This document shows, piece by piece, positions 54,347 to 62,905 of a DNA stretch of 64,000 bases. A program made the translations under genes and the position numbers. The number at the start of each line of letters is the position of its first letter. The first letter of the stretch is position 1. Origin of the DNA: Acinetobacter geminorum (GTDB taxonomy: Bacteria; Pseudomonadota; Gammaproteobacteria; Pseudomonadales; Moraxellaceae); the NCBI RefSeq assembly GCF_013009345.1, contig NZ_JABELE010000012.1:93665-157664 (forward strand), in the 5' to 3' direction. The notes under the pieces were generated by a model, which saw only the letters and a program-made list of their open reading frames with translations, ran no database searches and was not told the origin of the DNA.

Positions 54347-56179
54347 TTACCTGCGAATAGGATTTTCTGGAGTATCAAGGGGCTTATCAAGCGGCACATT
54401 CATTAAGCGCAATGATTCTTGCATAATGCGTGCAAAAACAGGGGCCGCAACCAAACCACCGTAATAACGGCCTTGTGGATTTTCAACAACTACAATAACC
54501 GCTAAACGAGGATCACTAATCGGAGCTACACCTGCAAATAAAGCACGATATTCATTATTAGAATAACCTTTACGGTCTGCACGAAGTTTATGAGCTGTAC
54601 CTGTTTTACCACCAACGCGATAACCCGGAATATTAGCTTGCTTTGCAGTACCGCCCGGCATCGTCACCTGCTCAAGCATAAGCAAAACCTGATCAGCAAT
54701 TTTTGGAGCAAGAACTTGCTCACCTTTAGGTGCTTGATCGAGTTTATGCAAACTTAGAGGCATTTTTACCCCATGGTTTGCAAGCATTGCATAACCTTGC
54801 GCCAACTGAAGAATAGTTGCATTTAGACCATAACCATAAGCCATAGTACCAATTTGGGAAGAGTTTAATTTGCTTACAGGAAGTACTAAACCAGAGCTTT
54901 CACCGGGGAACTTCACAGCAGAACGTTTACCAAAGCCAGCACGGTTAAAGAAGCTTGGTAATGTTTCCTTAGGAAGTGACAACGCAATTTTTGCTGAACC
55001 CACGTTTGATGACTTAATAATTACGCCACTGACAGTCAAAGCACCATAATTATGCGTATCACGAATAGTATGCCAGCCTAAACGCATTGAACCTGGCGAA
55101 GTATTGACAATAGTATTTGGCGTATATTGTCCAGTTTCAAGTGCAGCAGAAACTGTAAAAGGCTTCATGGTAGAACCTGGCTCGAACATATCAATCGCAC
55201 CGCGGTTACGCATGGCATCTTTATTAGATAACCCGTTTTTATCATTCGGGTTATAAGATGGCCAACTGGTCATGGCCAGAATTTCGCCTGTTTTAACATC
55301 AACAGCAATTGCTGTCGCCGAACGAGCGTTATTTGCAACACCAGCAGCAGTCAACTCACGATACATAATATATTGCAAACGAGAGTCGATACTTAAAGTG
55401 ATGTTTTCGCCTGGTTCACCCTCACGAATAACCTCTGAAACTTTTAAGCGGTTACCACGTTTATCACGAATAATTTTTTGTTCGCCATCTACCCCCGACA
55501 GTTGTTTATTCAACTGCATTTCCAAGCCTTCAATCCCTTGGCCTTCACTATTGGTTAAACCAATAATCTGAGCATTTGGTTGCGGTTGAGGATAATAACG
55601 TTTATAGGTTTTCTCAGCATAAACGCCTTGGAAATTACCCTTTGTAATAATATCTGCCTGTTGCGGCGGCACTTCTTTTTTCAAAACCAAATAACGAGAA
55701 CGTGGGCGTGCATTCATTTGTTTTTTTAGATCTGCGCGATCTAAACCAACCACATCCGCCAACTCATCAAGGTTTAGGTTTTTATCTGGTAATTGTCGTT
55801 TTAACTTACGATTATTTGGATCTTTTTTTAATTCAGCTGTAATTTCGTCATATAAATGCTTGGCGTCAAAGTAATCACGTGGATCAATGACAATTTTCAT
55901 AATAGGCGTGCTAATGGCCAAAGGCACGCCATGACGGTCACTAATAACCCCACGCATTGCCTCAATACGTTCCGTACGCAAAATATTGGCATTGGCCTTG
56001 TTTTGCAAAAAGTTTTTATTAATCACTTGCACATAAAATGCACGTGCAATTAAAACAACAAAACAGAGCAGTACTGTTGCCCAGAGCAGATAAAACCGCC
56101 ACATATCGAAGGCAAGAGTTGGCTTTTCCGAAATAGACTGCTGTTTTTTCCGTGTTTGCTTTGTTCGCTTATCTACCAT
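54347..56179 (-). CDS. ftsI: Septal transpeptidase, penicillin-binding protein 3
   Basis: A 610-residue class B PBP. Membrane helix about 28-50; active-site motifs Ser336-Thr-Met-Lys339, Ser390-Ser-Asn392 and Lys525-Thr-Gly527. The residues whose changes are linked to beta-lactam resistance in A. baumannii are wild type (His370 and Ala515). The N-terminus is Lys/Arg-rich. It works with FtsW in septal wall synthesis. The gene lies 11 bp after ftsL. Confidence 0.97.
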   Translation of the reverse strand: MVDKRTKQTRKKQQSISEKPTLAFDMWRFYLLWATVLLCFVVLIARAFYVQVINKNFLQNKANANILRTERIEAMRGVISDRHGVPLAISTPIMKIVIDPRDYFDAKHLYDEITAELKKDPNNRKLKRQLPDKNLNLDELADVVGLDRADLKKQMNARPRSRYLVLKKEVPPQQADIITKGNFQGVYAEKTYKRYYPQPQPNAQIIGLTNSEGQGIEGLEMQLNKQLSGVDGEQKIIRDKRGNRLKVSEVIREGEPGENITLSIDSRLQYIMYRELTAAGVANNARSATAIAVDVKTGEILAMTSWPSYNPNDKNGLSNKDAMRNRGAIDMFEPGSTMKPFTVSAALETGQYTPNTIVNTSPGSMRLGWHTIRDTHNYGALTVSGVIIKSSNVGSAKIALSLPKETLPSFFNRAGFGKRSAVKFPGESSGLVLPVSKLNSSQIGTMAYGYGLNATILQLAQGYAMLANHGVKMPLSLHKLDQAPKGEQVLAPKIADQVLLMLEQVTMPGGTAKQANIPGYRVGGKTGTAHKLRADRKGYSNNEYRALFAGVAPISDPRLAVIVVVENPQGRYYGGLVAAPVFARIMQESLRLMNVPLDKPLDTPENPIRR

Positions 56180-56190
56180 ACAGCAAGGCC

Positions 56191-56523
56191 TTACTTATTT
56201 TGCTCTGAGGTCATCGGTAAAGAAATTACCACCGTTTCTGCAGCAGGTGGTGAAAACATGCGTAGTTGGGTTACAGCACGCGTACCAATCTGTGCTGTTG
56301 CACCGAAGGTTTGTTGCTCAATAAGCAAACGTCCCCATTCAGCATTGAGATCATCACGTTCACGCATATAAGAGCTAAGCTCTCTATAATCATGACGATA
56401 TTCAAACACTTGAAATACCACCATCATGGCACTGATAAAAACAAGCGCCACTAATACGGTGTATGCCACAACTTTTTTCCCCACTTTATTTTCAGTGGTT
56501 TCAATTTCATCACTGCTTTTCAT
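56191..56523 (-). CDS. ftsL: Cell division protein FtsL
   Basis: A 110-residue bitopic protein with a membrane helix about 18-38 and a coiled coil (about 45-80) as in the FtsQLB complex. Its start overlaps the rsmH stop as TAATG. Sequence conservation in this family is low; the call rests on size, topology and position. Confidence 0.92.
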   Translation of the reverse strand: MKSSDEIETTENKVGKKVVAYTVLVALVFISAMMVVFQVFEYRHDYRELSSYMRERDDLNAEWGRLLIEQQTFGATAQIGTRAVTQLRMFSPPAAETVVISLPMTSEQNK

Positions 56524-57446
56524 TACGCGCCTTTTTGTTCCAAGCGTTCAGCAACCCGAAGCCATGCACTACGTGAACGTGGGTTCGCTTTTACTTCTTC
56601 TTCACTCGCACGAACCCGTGAAATTTTCTTTAACCTTCTTGTATCTACCTGTTGCTGTGGCATTCCCCAGCCAATATCTTCTGCCAAAGTCGATTCTTTT
56701 TGAATAAATTGTTTGATTAAGCGATCTTCAAGAGAATGAAAGCTAATCACAGACAAACGCCCTTTTGGTTTTAGTAAGTCTACAGCTTGTGGTAAAAATA
56801 CTTCAATATCATCTAGTTCTTTATTAATAGCAATACGAATTGCCTGAAATGTACGTGTTGCTGGATGTTTATGCTTTTCCCATTTTGGATGAGCTGTTTT
56901 GACAAGTTCTGCCAATTGGGCTGTTGTATCTAGTTTTCCAGCCTGTTTAATCGCTTTTGCAATACGTCGACTATAACGTTCTTCGCCATATTGATAAATA
57001 ATATTTGCTAATTGTTCTTCTTCAATTTCAAGTAACCACTCAGCTGCGGTTAATCCCTTAGAATTATCCATTCGCATGTCTAGAGGACCATCTTGCATAA
57101 AACTGAAACCACGTTCAGCTTGGTCGAGTTGAGGAGATGACACCCCTAAGTCAGCCATAATGCCATCAACACTCATCACACCAATTTCCTGCATTTTTTC
57201 TTTAATATCAGCAAAACTGGCATGAATAATGGTAAATCTTGGGTCTTCTTGTGCCAAAGCAGCCGCAACTTCCAAAGCTTGAGGGTCTTTATCAAATGCA
57301 TATACTCGTGCATTTTCATCAAGTTTTGAGAGCAATAAACGTGTATGCCCACCTCGTCCGAAGGTTGCATCGATATACACCCCTGTTGTGCGATCTGCCA
57401 ATAAGCTCTCAACGGTCTCAAAAAGTAAGACAGAAATATGCGACAT
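56523..57446 (-). CDS. rsmH: 16S rRNA (cytosine(1402)-N4)-methyltransferase
   Basis: A 307-residue SAM-dependent enzyme. It starts with HISVLLFETVESL; the SAM motif DATFGRGGHTRLLL, DLGVSSPQLDQAERGFSF, and DMRMD are visible, along with the C-terminal ISFHSLEDRLIKQF and NPRSRSAWLR. First gene of the dcw operon here; the usual mraZ gene in front of it is absent. Confidence 0.96.
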   Translation of the reverse strand: MSHISVLLFETVESLLADRTTGVYIDATFGRGGHTRLLLSKLDENARVYAFDKDPQALEVAAALAQEDPRFTIIHASFADIKEKMQEIGVMSVDGIMADLGVSSPQLDQAERGFSFMQDGPLDMRMDNSKGLTAAEWLLEIEEEQLANIIYQYGEERYSRRIAKAIKQAGKLDTTAQLAELVKTAHPKWEKHKHPATRTFQAIRIAINKELDDIEVFLPQAVDLLKPKGRLSVISFHSLEDRLIKQFIQKESTLAEDIGWGMPQQQVDTRRLKKISRVRASEEEVKANPRSRSAWLRVAERLEQKGA

Positions 57447-57481
57447 AGGTGTTAAATCATTGCGTAAAAATGTAACTGCAC

Positions 57482-57510
57482 ATTATCACCTTGTTTATGA
57501 TCAACGCCAA
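57482..57510 (-). promoter_or_regulatory. Probable promoter of the rsmH-ftsL-ftsI-murE-murF-mraY operon
   Basis: On the minus strand TTGGCG (57505-57510), a 17-base spacer, then GATAAT (57482-57487). Both elements match the sigma-70 consensus reasonably well. It gives a leader of about 30 bases before rsmH, with no room for mraZ. Confidence 0.55.
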
Positions 57511-57574
57511 ACGGCTTTTTGTAGGAAAATATTAATTTTTCATAGATAAAACCGTTTTGTTAGCATTTTTTAAG

Positions 57575-57622
57575 CAAAAAAAGAAAGCAAGCTAACCTTT
57601 TTAAGTTTGCCTGCTTTCTTTA
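57575..57622 (-). terminator. Terminator of the sulfate-binding protein gene
   Basis: On the minus strand AAAGAAAGCA pairs with TGCTTTCTTT around a partly paired loop and is followed by a T run. Confidence 0.8.
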
Positions 57623-57678
57623 TGAATATTTATCTTTTAAATTTTCTTTTTGAACTACTGTTTTTTAGGTAATTTTAT

Positions 57679-58677
57679 TTACTGCTTCCCATCATAAATT
57701 TGATCAAAGACAGCTCCATTAGCAAAGTGAGTTTTCTGAGCTTTCGCCCAACCACCGAACACATCGTTAATAGTAAATAATCTAATTTTTGGGAATTGTG
57801 CTGCATATTTTGCTGCCACTTGAGCATTACGTGGTCGGAAATAATGCTTAGCAGCCAGCTCTTGCCCTAAAGGTGAATATAAAAAATTCAAATAGCCTTT
57901 TGCTAAAGTGCGGTTCCCATCTTTATCAACGGTTTTATCTACAATTGCGACTGATGGCTCTGCCAAAATTGAAATTGATGGGTAAACAATTTCATATTTG
58001 TCTTTATCAGGTCCTTTCGTTGCCAATAAAGCTTCGTTTTCCCAAGATAATAAAACATCACCAATGCCACGTTCGGCAAATGTTGTTAGCGAACCGCGAG
58101 CTCCCGAATCAAGTACTTTTACATTGTGATAAAGCTTTTTAACCAAGTCACGAGCCTTGGCATCATTACCACCCGGTTGTTTTAAAGCATAACCCCACGC
58201 AGACAAATAGATCCAACGAGGTGCGCCCCCTGTTTTAGGGTTAGGGGTGATAATTTCAACACCCGGTTTTGTTAAGTCATTCCAATCACGTATATTTTTC
58301 GGATTACCTTTTCGTACTAGAAATACAACAGTCGAAGTATAAGGCGCAGAATTATTCGGAAATTCTTTTTGCCAGTTCGGCTGGATAAAACCTGCTTTCA
58401 CAATCTCATCAATATCATTCGCTAACGCTAACGTTACAACATCAGCTTCTAAACCAGTAGCCACCGCCCGAGCTTGTTTACCAGATCCACCGTGCGACTG
58501 TTTAAATTCAACATCTTGCCCCGTACGCTGTTTCCAGAACTTCCCAAAAGCCTGATTATATTCTTGATAAAATTCTCGGGTCGGATCATAAGAAACGTTT
58601 AAAAAAGAAGTAGCAGCCTGAGCTGCTGTTGCCATTCCCAAATATACAGCTACAGCCATTATTGATATTTTTTTCAT
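57679..58677 (-). CDS. sbp: Periplasmic sulfate-binding protein
   Basis: A 332-residue exported ABC-type solute-binding protein. The signal peptide ends near residue 21 (AQA). The family features TSFLNVSYDPTREFYQEYN, QSHGGSGKQARAVATGLEADVVTLALANDIDEI, and NPKTGGAPRW are kept, which form the sulfate pocket. No transport permease or ATPase genes adjoin it, so it is an orphan component that must work with a CysTWA elsewhere. CysB/Cbl control is expected but I see no clear site. Confidence 0.93.
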   Translation of the reverse strand: MKKISIMAVAVYLGMATAAQAATSFLNVSYDPTREFYQEYNQAFGKFWKQRTGQDVEFKQSHGGSGKQARAVATGLEADVVTLALANDIDEIVKAGFIQPNWQKEFPNNSAPYTSTVVFLVRKGNPKNIRDWNDLTKPGVEIITPNPKTGGAPRWIYLSAWGYALKQPGGNDAKARDLVKKLYHNVKVLDSGARGSLTTFAERGIGDVLLSWENEALLATKGPDKDKYEIVYPSISILAEPSVAIVDKTVDKDGNRTLAKGYLNFLYSPLGQELAAKHYFRPRNAQVAAKYAAQFPKIRLFTINDVFGGWAKAQKTHFANGAVFDQIYDGKQ

Positions 58678-59076
58678 TTACAAAATCCATCATTGGTTTT
58701 AATTTTACTATATTTTTAATTTTATAATTTACAATCAATCACTTATATTAATATATTTTTTATTAATCTCTTTAAAATATATAGATTAAGATGTCTAAGT
58801 TATTTCATTTTTGAAAAGTTTTGTAATTATCCTTACAACTTAATGAGGGCCTTCACTTTATCTACACATTAATTTGTTAAATAATGAAGCTCAAAGGATA
58901 CATATGACCTACATTTGGGTCGACCAGATTAAAATATAGATAATTTTTGTAAAAAGTGTGATGCAGTTCCACTTTTTTATTAAGATTTATGTTTAAATCG
59001 TAGTATTACCGTAATTTTACATTTCGTTAAACTCAAAAAATAGATGAAATGTAATGAACAGAGGGGATGATTAATA
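58678..59076. other. Intergenic region between sbp and the small exported protein
   Basis: 399 bp, very AT-rich, divergent. It must hold promoters of both genes. I do not see a well-formed sigma-70 promoter, hairpin or repeat. There is no gene in any frame. Confidence 0.45.
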
Positions 59077-59376
59077 ATGAAAATTCATTATGGAAAAGCG
59101 TTAAGCTTAAGTTTGGTGCTGGGTTTGGCATCACAGTTTTCTGCAGCAGCAGTACTTAAAGATACTCCAAACAAAACTGGCTCAGATAAGCAGACTTCGC
59201 TTATTGAAAAAGCTTTAGATCAACAGAAACGTAATCCTATTGTATTACCTTCCACAAATGATGAACTTAAAGTACTCAATTCAATTCGCGTTACCCCCAC
59301 TCAAAACTTTCTTGCTGCTCAGCACGAACGTTTTTCACGTTTTGTTCAGGCGATCTTTCAGCCGCATGCTTCTTAA
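59077..59376 (+). CDS. Small exported protein of unknown function
   Basis: A 99-residue product with a clear signal peptide (about 1-25, SAAA). The mature part of about 74 residues is hydrophilic and lacks cysteines; it includes a Gln/Lys segment and a C-terminal part FLAAQHERFSRFVQAIFQPHAS. I recognise no family. A purine-rich GAGGGG precedes the start, and a strong hairpin follows. Real coding is supported by the signal peptide and placement, not by homology. Confidence 0.65.
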   Translation: MKIHYGKALSLSLVLGLASQFSAAAVLKDTPNKTGSDKQTSLIEKALDQQKRNPIVLPSTNDELKVLNSIRVTPTQNFLAAQHERFSRFVQAIFQPHAS

Positions 59377-59408
59377 AATCTGAAACACCCCCTCTTCGTT
59401 TCAGTTTG

Positions 59409-59454
59409 AGCCCAGTCTGATGTTAAATAAAACGTCAGAATACTGGGCTTTTTC
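59409..59454 (+). terminator. Terminator before gltX
   Basis: AGCCCAGT pairs with ACTGGGCT and an inner CTGATGTT/AACGTCAG stem, then a short T run. It lies 32 bp after the small gene. Confidence 0.8.
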
Positions 59455-59456
59455 GT

Positions 59457-59462
59457 TATAAT
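59457..59462 (+). promoter_or_regulatory. Perfect -10 hexamer upstream of gltX
   Basis: TATAAT 30 bases before the gltX ATG. The -35 region falls in the preceding terminator stem and matches poorly. Probable start of gltX transcription. Confidence 0.4.
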
Positions 59463-59492
59463 AGTTTCAATTTTTATTTTGACCCATTACCT

Positions 59493-61001
59493 ATGAAAGT
59501 TCGTACTCGTATTGCACCTTCCCCTACCGGTTTCCCTCATGTCGGCACCGCCTACATCGCCTTATTTAACATGTGTTTTGCGAAACAACATGGCGGAGAA
59601 TTTATTTTAAGGATTGAAGATACAGACCAACTTCGCTCTACACCAGAGTCTGAAAAAATGATTTTGGATTCATTGCGTTGGTTAGGTCTAAATTGGTCTG
59701 AAGGTCCAGATGTGGGGGGCCCACATGCACCATATCGCCAATCTGAACGTATGGGAATTTATAAGCAATACGCATTAGAACTTGTTGAAAAAGGTCATGC
59801 TTTTTATTGTTTCGCAACAGCTGAAGAACTGGATCAGATGCGTGCAGAACAACAAGCACGTGGCGAAACACCAAAATATGACGGCCGCGGTTTAAAACTT
59901 TCTCAAGAAGAAGTGACTCGACGTCTTGAAGCAGGTGAACCTCATGTCATTCGCATGAAAGTGCCTGAAGAAGGTGTTTGTAAATTTAATGACTTGCTAC
60001 GTGGTGAGGTTGAAATTCCTTGGGCTCAAGTCGATATGCAAGTCCTTCTAAAAACAGATGGTTTACCAACTTACCATTTAGCTAACGTTGTTGATGACCA
60101 TTTAATGGAAATCACTCATGTATTGCGTGGTGAAGAATGGCTTCCTTCTGCACCAAAGCATCAGTTGCTTTACCAATATTTTGGTTGGGAAATGCCAACA
60201 CTTTGCCATATGCCACTGTTGCGTAACCCTGATAAATCAAAATTGTCTAAACGTAAAAACCCGACATCAATTAACTACTACCGCGACATCGGTGTATTAC
60301 CTGAAGCCTTATTAAATTATTTAGGCCGCATGGGTTGGTCAATGCCGGATGAAAGAGAAGTTTTCACATTACAAGACATGATGGATAACTTTGATATTCA
60401 ACGTGTATCACTAGGTGGACCAATTTTTGACGTTGAAAAATTGAACTGGCTTAACGGTCAATGGATCAAAGGCTTGACACCTGGCGAATTATTAGACCGT
60501 TTGTTAACATGGAAGAGTGATCGCAAAACTTTAGAAGACATTGCTGCCGCTATTCAACCACGTATTAATTTACTTTCAGAAGCTGTAAATTGGGCTGGTT
60601 TCTATTTTAACCATATGCCACAAATTACTGCTGAAATGTTTGAAAGTAAAAAATTGACTCAAGAGCAAGTTCGTCAAAGCTTACAATTTGCAATTTGGCG
60701 TCTTGAAGGTCAGTTTACTTGGAATAATGACACCGTTAGCCAAACCCTAATGGATCTTGCGAATCAGATGGGCATTAAATTACGTGATTTCATGCCAACG
60801 TTCTTTATTGCAATCGCCGGTTCAACGAGTTCGACCCCAGTGATGCAATCAATGGTTACGCTTGGACCTGATTTAACTTTCGCTCGCTTACGTCATGCCC
60901 TAGAAATTGTAGGCGGACCAAGTAAGAAAGAAGTTAAAAATTGGGAAAAACTCAATGAGAGCTTAAAATTGCCGAAAAATGACGCAACTAGCGAAGTTTA
61001 A
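59493..61001 (+). CDS. gltX: Glutamyl-tRNA synthetase
   Basis: A 502-residue class I aminoacyl-tRNA synthetase. The HIGH motif is HVGT at 16-19 (PSPTGFPHVGTAY), and KMSKS is KLSKR at 250-254. The length is that of a full synthetase with the C-terminal anticodon-binding domain. It loads glutamate on tRNA-Glu, encoded 159 bp downstream, and possibly also supplies tRNA-Gln through the amidotransferase route. Confidence 0.97.
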   Translation: MKVRTRIAPSPTGFPHVGTAYIALFNMCFAKQHGGEFILRIEDTDQLRSTPESEKMILDSLRWLGLNWSEGPDVGGPHAPYRQSERMGIYKQYALELVEKGHAFYCFATAEELDQMRAEQQARGETPKYDGRGLKLSQEEVTRRLEAGEPHVIRMKVPEEGVCKFNDLLRGEVEIPWAQVDMQVLLKTDGLPTYHLANVVDDHLMEITHVLRGEEWLPSAPKHQLLYQYFGWEMPTLCHMPLLRNPDKSKLSKRKNPTSINYYRDIGVLPEALLNYLGRMGWSMPDEREVFTLQDMMDNFDIQRVSLGGPIFDVEKLNWLNGQWIKGLTPGELLDRLLTWKSDRKTLEDIAAAIQPRINLLSEAVNWAGFYFNHMPQITAEMFESKKLTQEQVRQSLQFAIWRLEGQFTWNNDTVSQTLMDLANQMGIKLRDFMPTFFIAIAGSTSSTPVMQSMVTLGPDLTFARLRHALEIVGGPSKKEVKNWEKLNESLKLPKNDATSEV

Positions 61002-61013
61002 TTCATTTTTTTG

Positions 61014-61053
61014 TTGACGTGTGAGCGCATTCACCCTAAGATTGCGCTCACAC
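61014..61053 (+). promoter_or_regulatory. tRNA-Ala promoter overlapped by an inverted repeat
   Basis: TTGACG (61014-61019), exactly 17 bases, then TAAGAT (61037-61042), which puts the start about 10 bases before the tRNA. An 11-bp perfect inverted repeat GTGTGAGCGCA (61019-61029) / TGCGCTCACAC (61043-61053) spans it. The repeat has no T run after it, so it is not a normal terminator for gltX. Confidence 0.55.
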
Positions 61054-61058
61054 AAACT

Positions 61059-61134
61059 GGGGTCATAGCTCAGTTGGTAGAGCGCTACAATGGCATTGTA
61101 GAGGTCAGCGGTTCGATTCCGCTTGACTCCACCA
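61059..61134 (+). tRNA. tRNA-Ala (anticodon GGC)
   Basis: 76 bases. Acceptor GGGGTCA/TGACTCC, D-stem GCTC/GAGC, anticodon stem CTACA/TGTAG with loop ATGGCAT and anticodon GGC at 61092-61094, T-loop TTCGATT and encoded CCA. Confidence 0.97.
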
Positions 61135-61159
61135 CGCTCCTTTGTGTTTGCCTCATCAA

Positions 61160-61235
61160 GTCCCTATCGTCTAGAGGCCTAGGACATCGCCCTTTCACGG
61201 CGGTAACCGGGGTTCGAATCCCCGTAGGGACGCCA
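61160..61235 (+). tRNA. tRNA-Glu (anticodon TTC), first copy
   Basis: 76 bases. Acceptor GTCCCTA/TAGGGAC, anticodon TTC in CCCTTTCACGG, T-arm CCGGGGTTCGAATCCCCG and encoded CCA. It is 25 bp after tRNA-Ala and probably in the same transcript. Confidence 0.97.
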
Positions 61236-61363
61236 TATTCTGCTTTAAAAATTATTAAAAGACTCTATCGTCACCTTACTGTTTATTCTTTATCTCTTTC
61301 TAGATTGCACATTTGTCTATTTTATCTAAAATAGCGTCTTTCTTAATTCTCTCAATGTGTAAT

Positions 61364-62785
61364 ATGCAGCCATCTGACAAACAACTAGATGCTCATCAGC
61401 ATCAGAACAGTACTGCACCTTTAAAAAGAGCCATGAGTACTCGCCACCTTGTGATGTTATCACTGGGCGGAGCGATCGGAACTGGTCTATTTTTAGGTTC
61501 AGGGGAAGTCATTTCACAAACTGGAGCTATTGGCGCAATTATTGCCTATATTCTTGGTGGCGCGATCGCTTACATGGTCATGCTCTGCCTAGGAGAACTC
61601 GCTGTACACATGCCTGTTTCAGGTTCTTTTGGTGCCTATGCCAAAAAATACATTAGTCCAAGTACAGGCTATATGATTTCTTGGATGTACTGGTTAACTT
61701 GGACTGCAACGCTTGGAACAGAATTCACAGCCGCAGCATTGCTCATGCAAGAATGGTTCCCTCAGATTTCAATGTGGATTTGGACAATTATTTTTGCAGT
61801 TACTATTTTTGGCTTAAATATTAGTTCAACGCGTATTTTTGCTGAGTCTGAGTTTTGGCTAGCCCTTGTTAAAGTCGTTACGGTCATTGCTTTTATTGTT
61901 CTTGGCTTATTAGCAATTTTTGGTTTAATTCCATTCCATGGTGCCCAGACTGCTCCACTATTTAGCAATCTTACAGCTCAAGGCTGGTTCCCTCATGGTT
62001 TAATTCCTATTTTTACGACCATGCTAATTGTTAACTTTGCTTTCTCAGGAACTGAATTAATTGGTGTAGCAGCTGGCGAAACAAAAGATCCAGCTCAAAA
62101 TGTACCAAAAGCGATTAATGCCGCGATCTGGCGCCTACTTATTTTCTTTGTAGGTACCATCATCGTTATTAGCGCCTTACTCCCATTCCAACTCGCAGGT
62201 CTAGGCGGTGATGGTGTAAGTAGCAGTCCTTTTGTGACGGTATTTAATTATATTGGCATTCCATATGCGGATGACATTATTAGGTTTGTAATTATCACAG
62301 CTCTGCTTTCAGCAGCCAATTCTGGCCTATATGCAGCTTCACGTATGATGTGGTCTCTGTCAGAACAAAAATTACTACCTAGTGTGTTTGCGACTTTATC
62401 AAAAAGTGGAACACCAATCGTTGCTCTAGTTGTAACCATGTTTGGAGCAATTCCAGGTTTGCTATCAGAGCAATTTGCACCAGAGACTATTTTTAAGAAT
62501 CTGCTTGGCGTAGCGGCTTTTACCATGGTGATTGTATGGATGAGCATTTGTTTAAGCCAGTTCAATTTCCGCCGCCAATGGTATAAATCAGGCCATACTG
62601 TTAAAGACTTACAATATGCTGCGCCTTTATTTCCTATTGTGCCAATTTTAGGTTTTATTTTCTGTTTCATTACTTGCTTGAGTATGGCAGCAGACCCTGA
62701 AATGCGTGCTGGTTTTGTAGGCTGTCTTATTTTTACAGCTTTATGTTATGTCAGTTATTTTATTTTTTATCGCAATAAAGACTAA
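61364..62785 (+). CDS. Amino acid permease, AAT (APC) family
   Basis: A 473-residue inner-membrane amino-acid/proton symporter. The signature KRAMSTRHLVMLSLGGAIG and TGLFLGSGEVISQTG follow a 26-residue hydrophilic N-terminus, GELAVHMPVSGSFGAYA and FSGTELIGVAAGETKDP are present, with about 12 helices. The substrate is not set by sequence. ATG 61364 is chosen as the longer frame starts in a spacer near the tRNAs. A terminator follows. Confidence 0.9.
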   Translation: MQPSDKQLDAHQHQNSTAPLKRAMSTRHLVMLSLGGAIGTGLFLGSGEVISQTGAIGAIIAYILGGAIAYMVMLCLGELAVHMPVSGSFGAYAKKYISPSTGYMISWMYWLTWTATLGTEFTAAALLMQEWFPQISMWIWTIIFAVTIFGLNISSTRIFAESEFWLALVKVVTVIAFIVLGLLAIFGLIPFHGAQTAPLFSNLTAQGWFPHGLIPIFTTMLIVNFAFSGTELIGVAAGETKDPAQNVPKAINAAIWRLLIFFVGTIIVISALLPFQLAGLGGDGVSSSPFVTVFNYIGIPYADDIIRFVIITALLSAANSGLYAASRMMWSLSEQKLLPSVFATLSKSGTPIVALVVTMFGAIPGLLSEQFAPETIFKNLLGVAAFTMVIVWMSICLSQFNFRRQWYKSGHTVKDLQYAAPLFPIVPILGFIFCFITCLSMAADPEMRAGFVGCLIFTALCYVSYFIFYRNKD

Positions 62786-62803
62786 ACCTGTCGTTATTCA
62801 ATT

Positions 62804-62833
62804 AAAGTGTAGCAAAAAGCTACACTTTTTTTT
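62804..62833 (+). terminator. Terminator of the permease gene
   Basis: AAAGTGTAGC-AAAAA-GCTACACTTT with T run after the stem, 18 bp after the stop. Confidence 0.9.
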
Positions 62834-62905
62834 GCCTACATACTGGTTTTATATATCAGACCACGGTAAATTAAAATTTATATTAAAAACAATTCTTTGT
62901 ATAGA

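Noticed and set aside
61011..61334. A 107-codon plus-strand frame
   Set aside because: It runs through both tRNA genes; the apparent protein is a translation of tRNA sequence.
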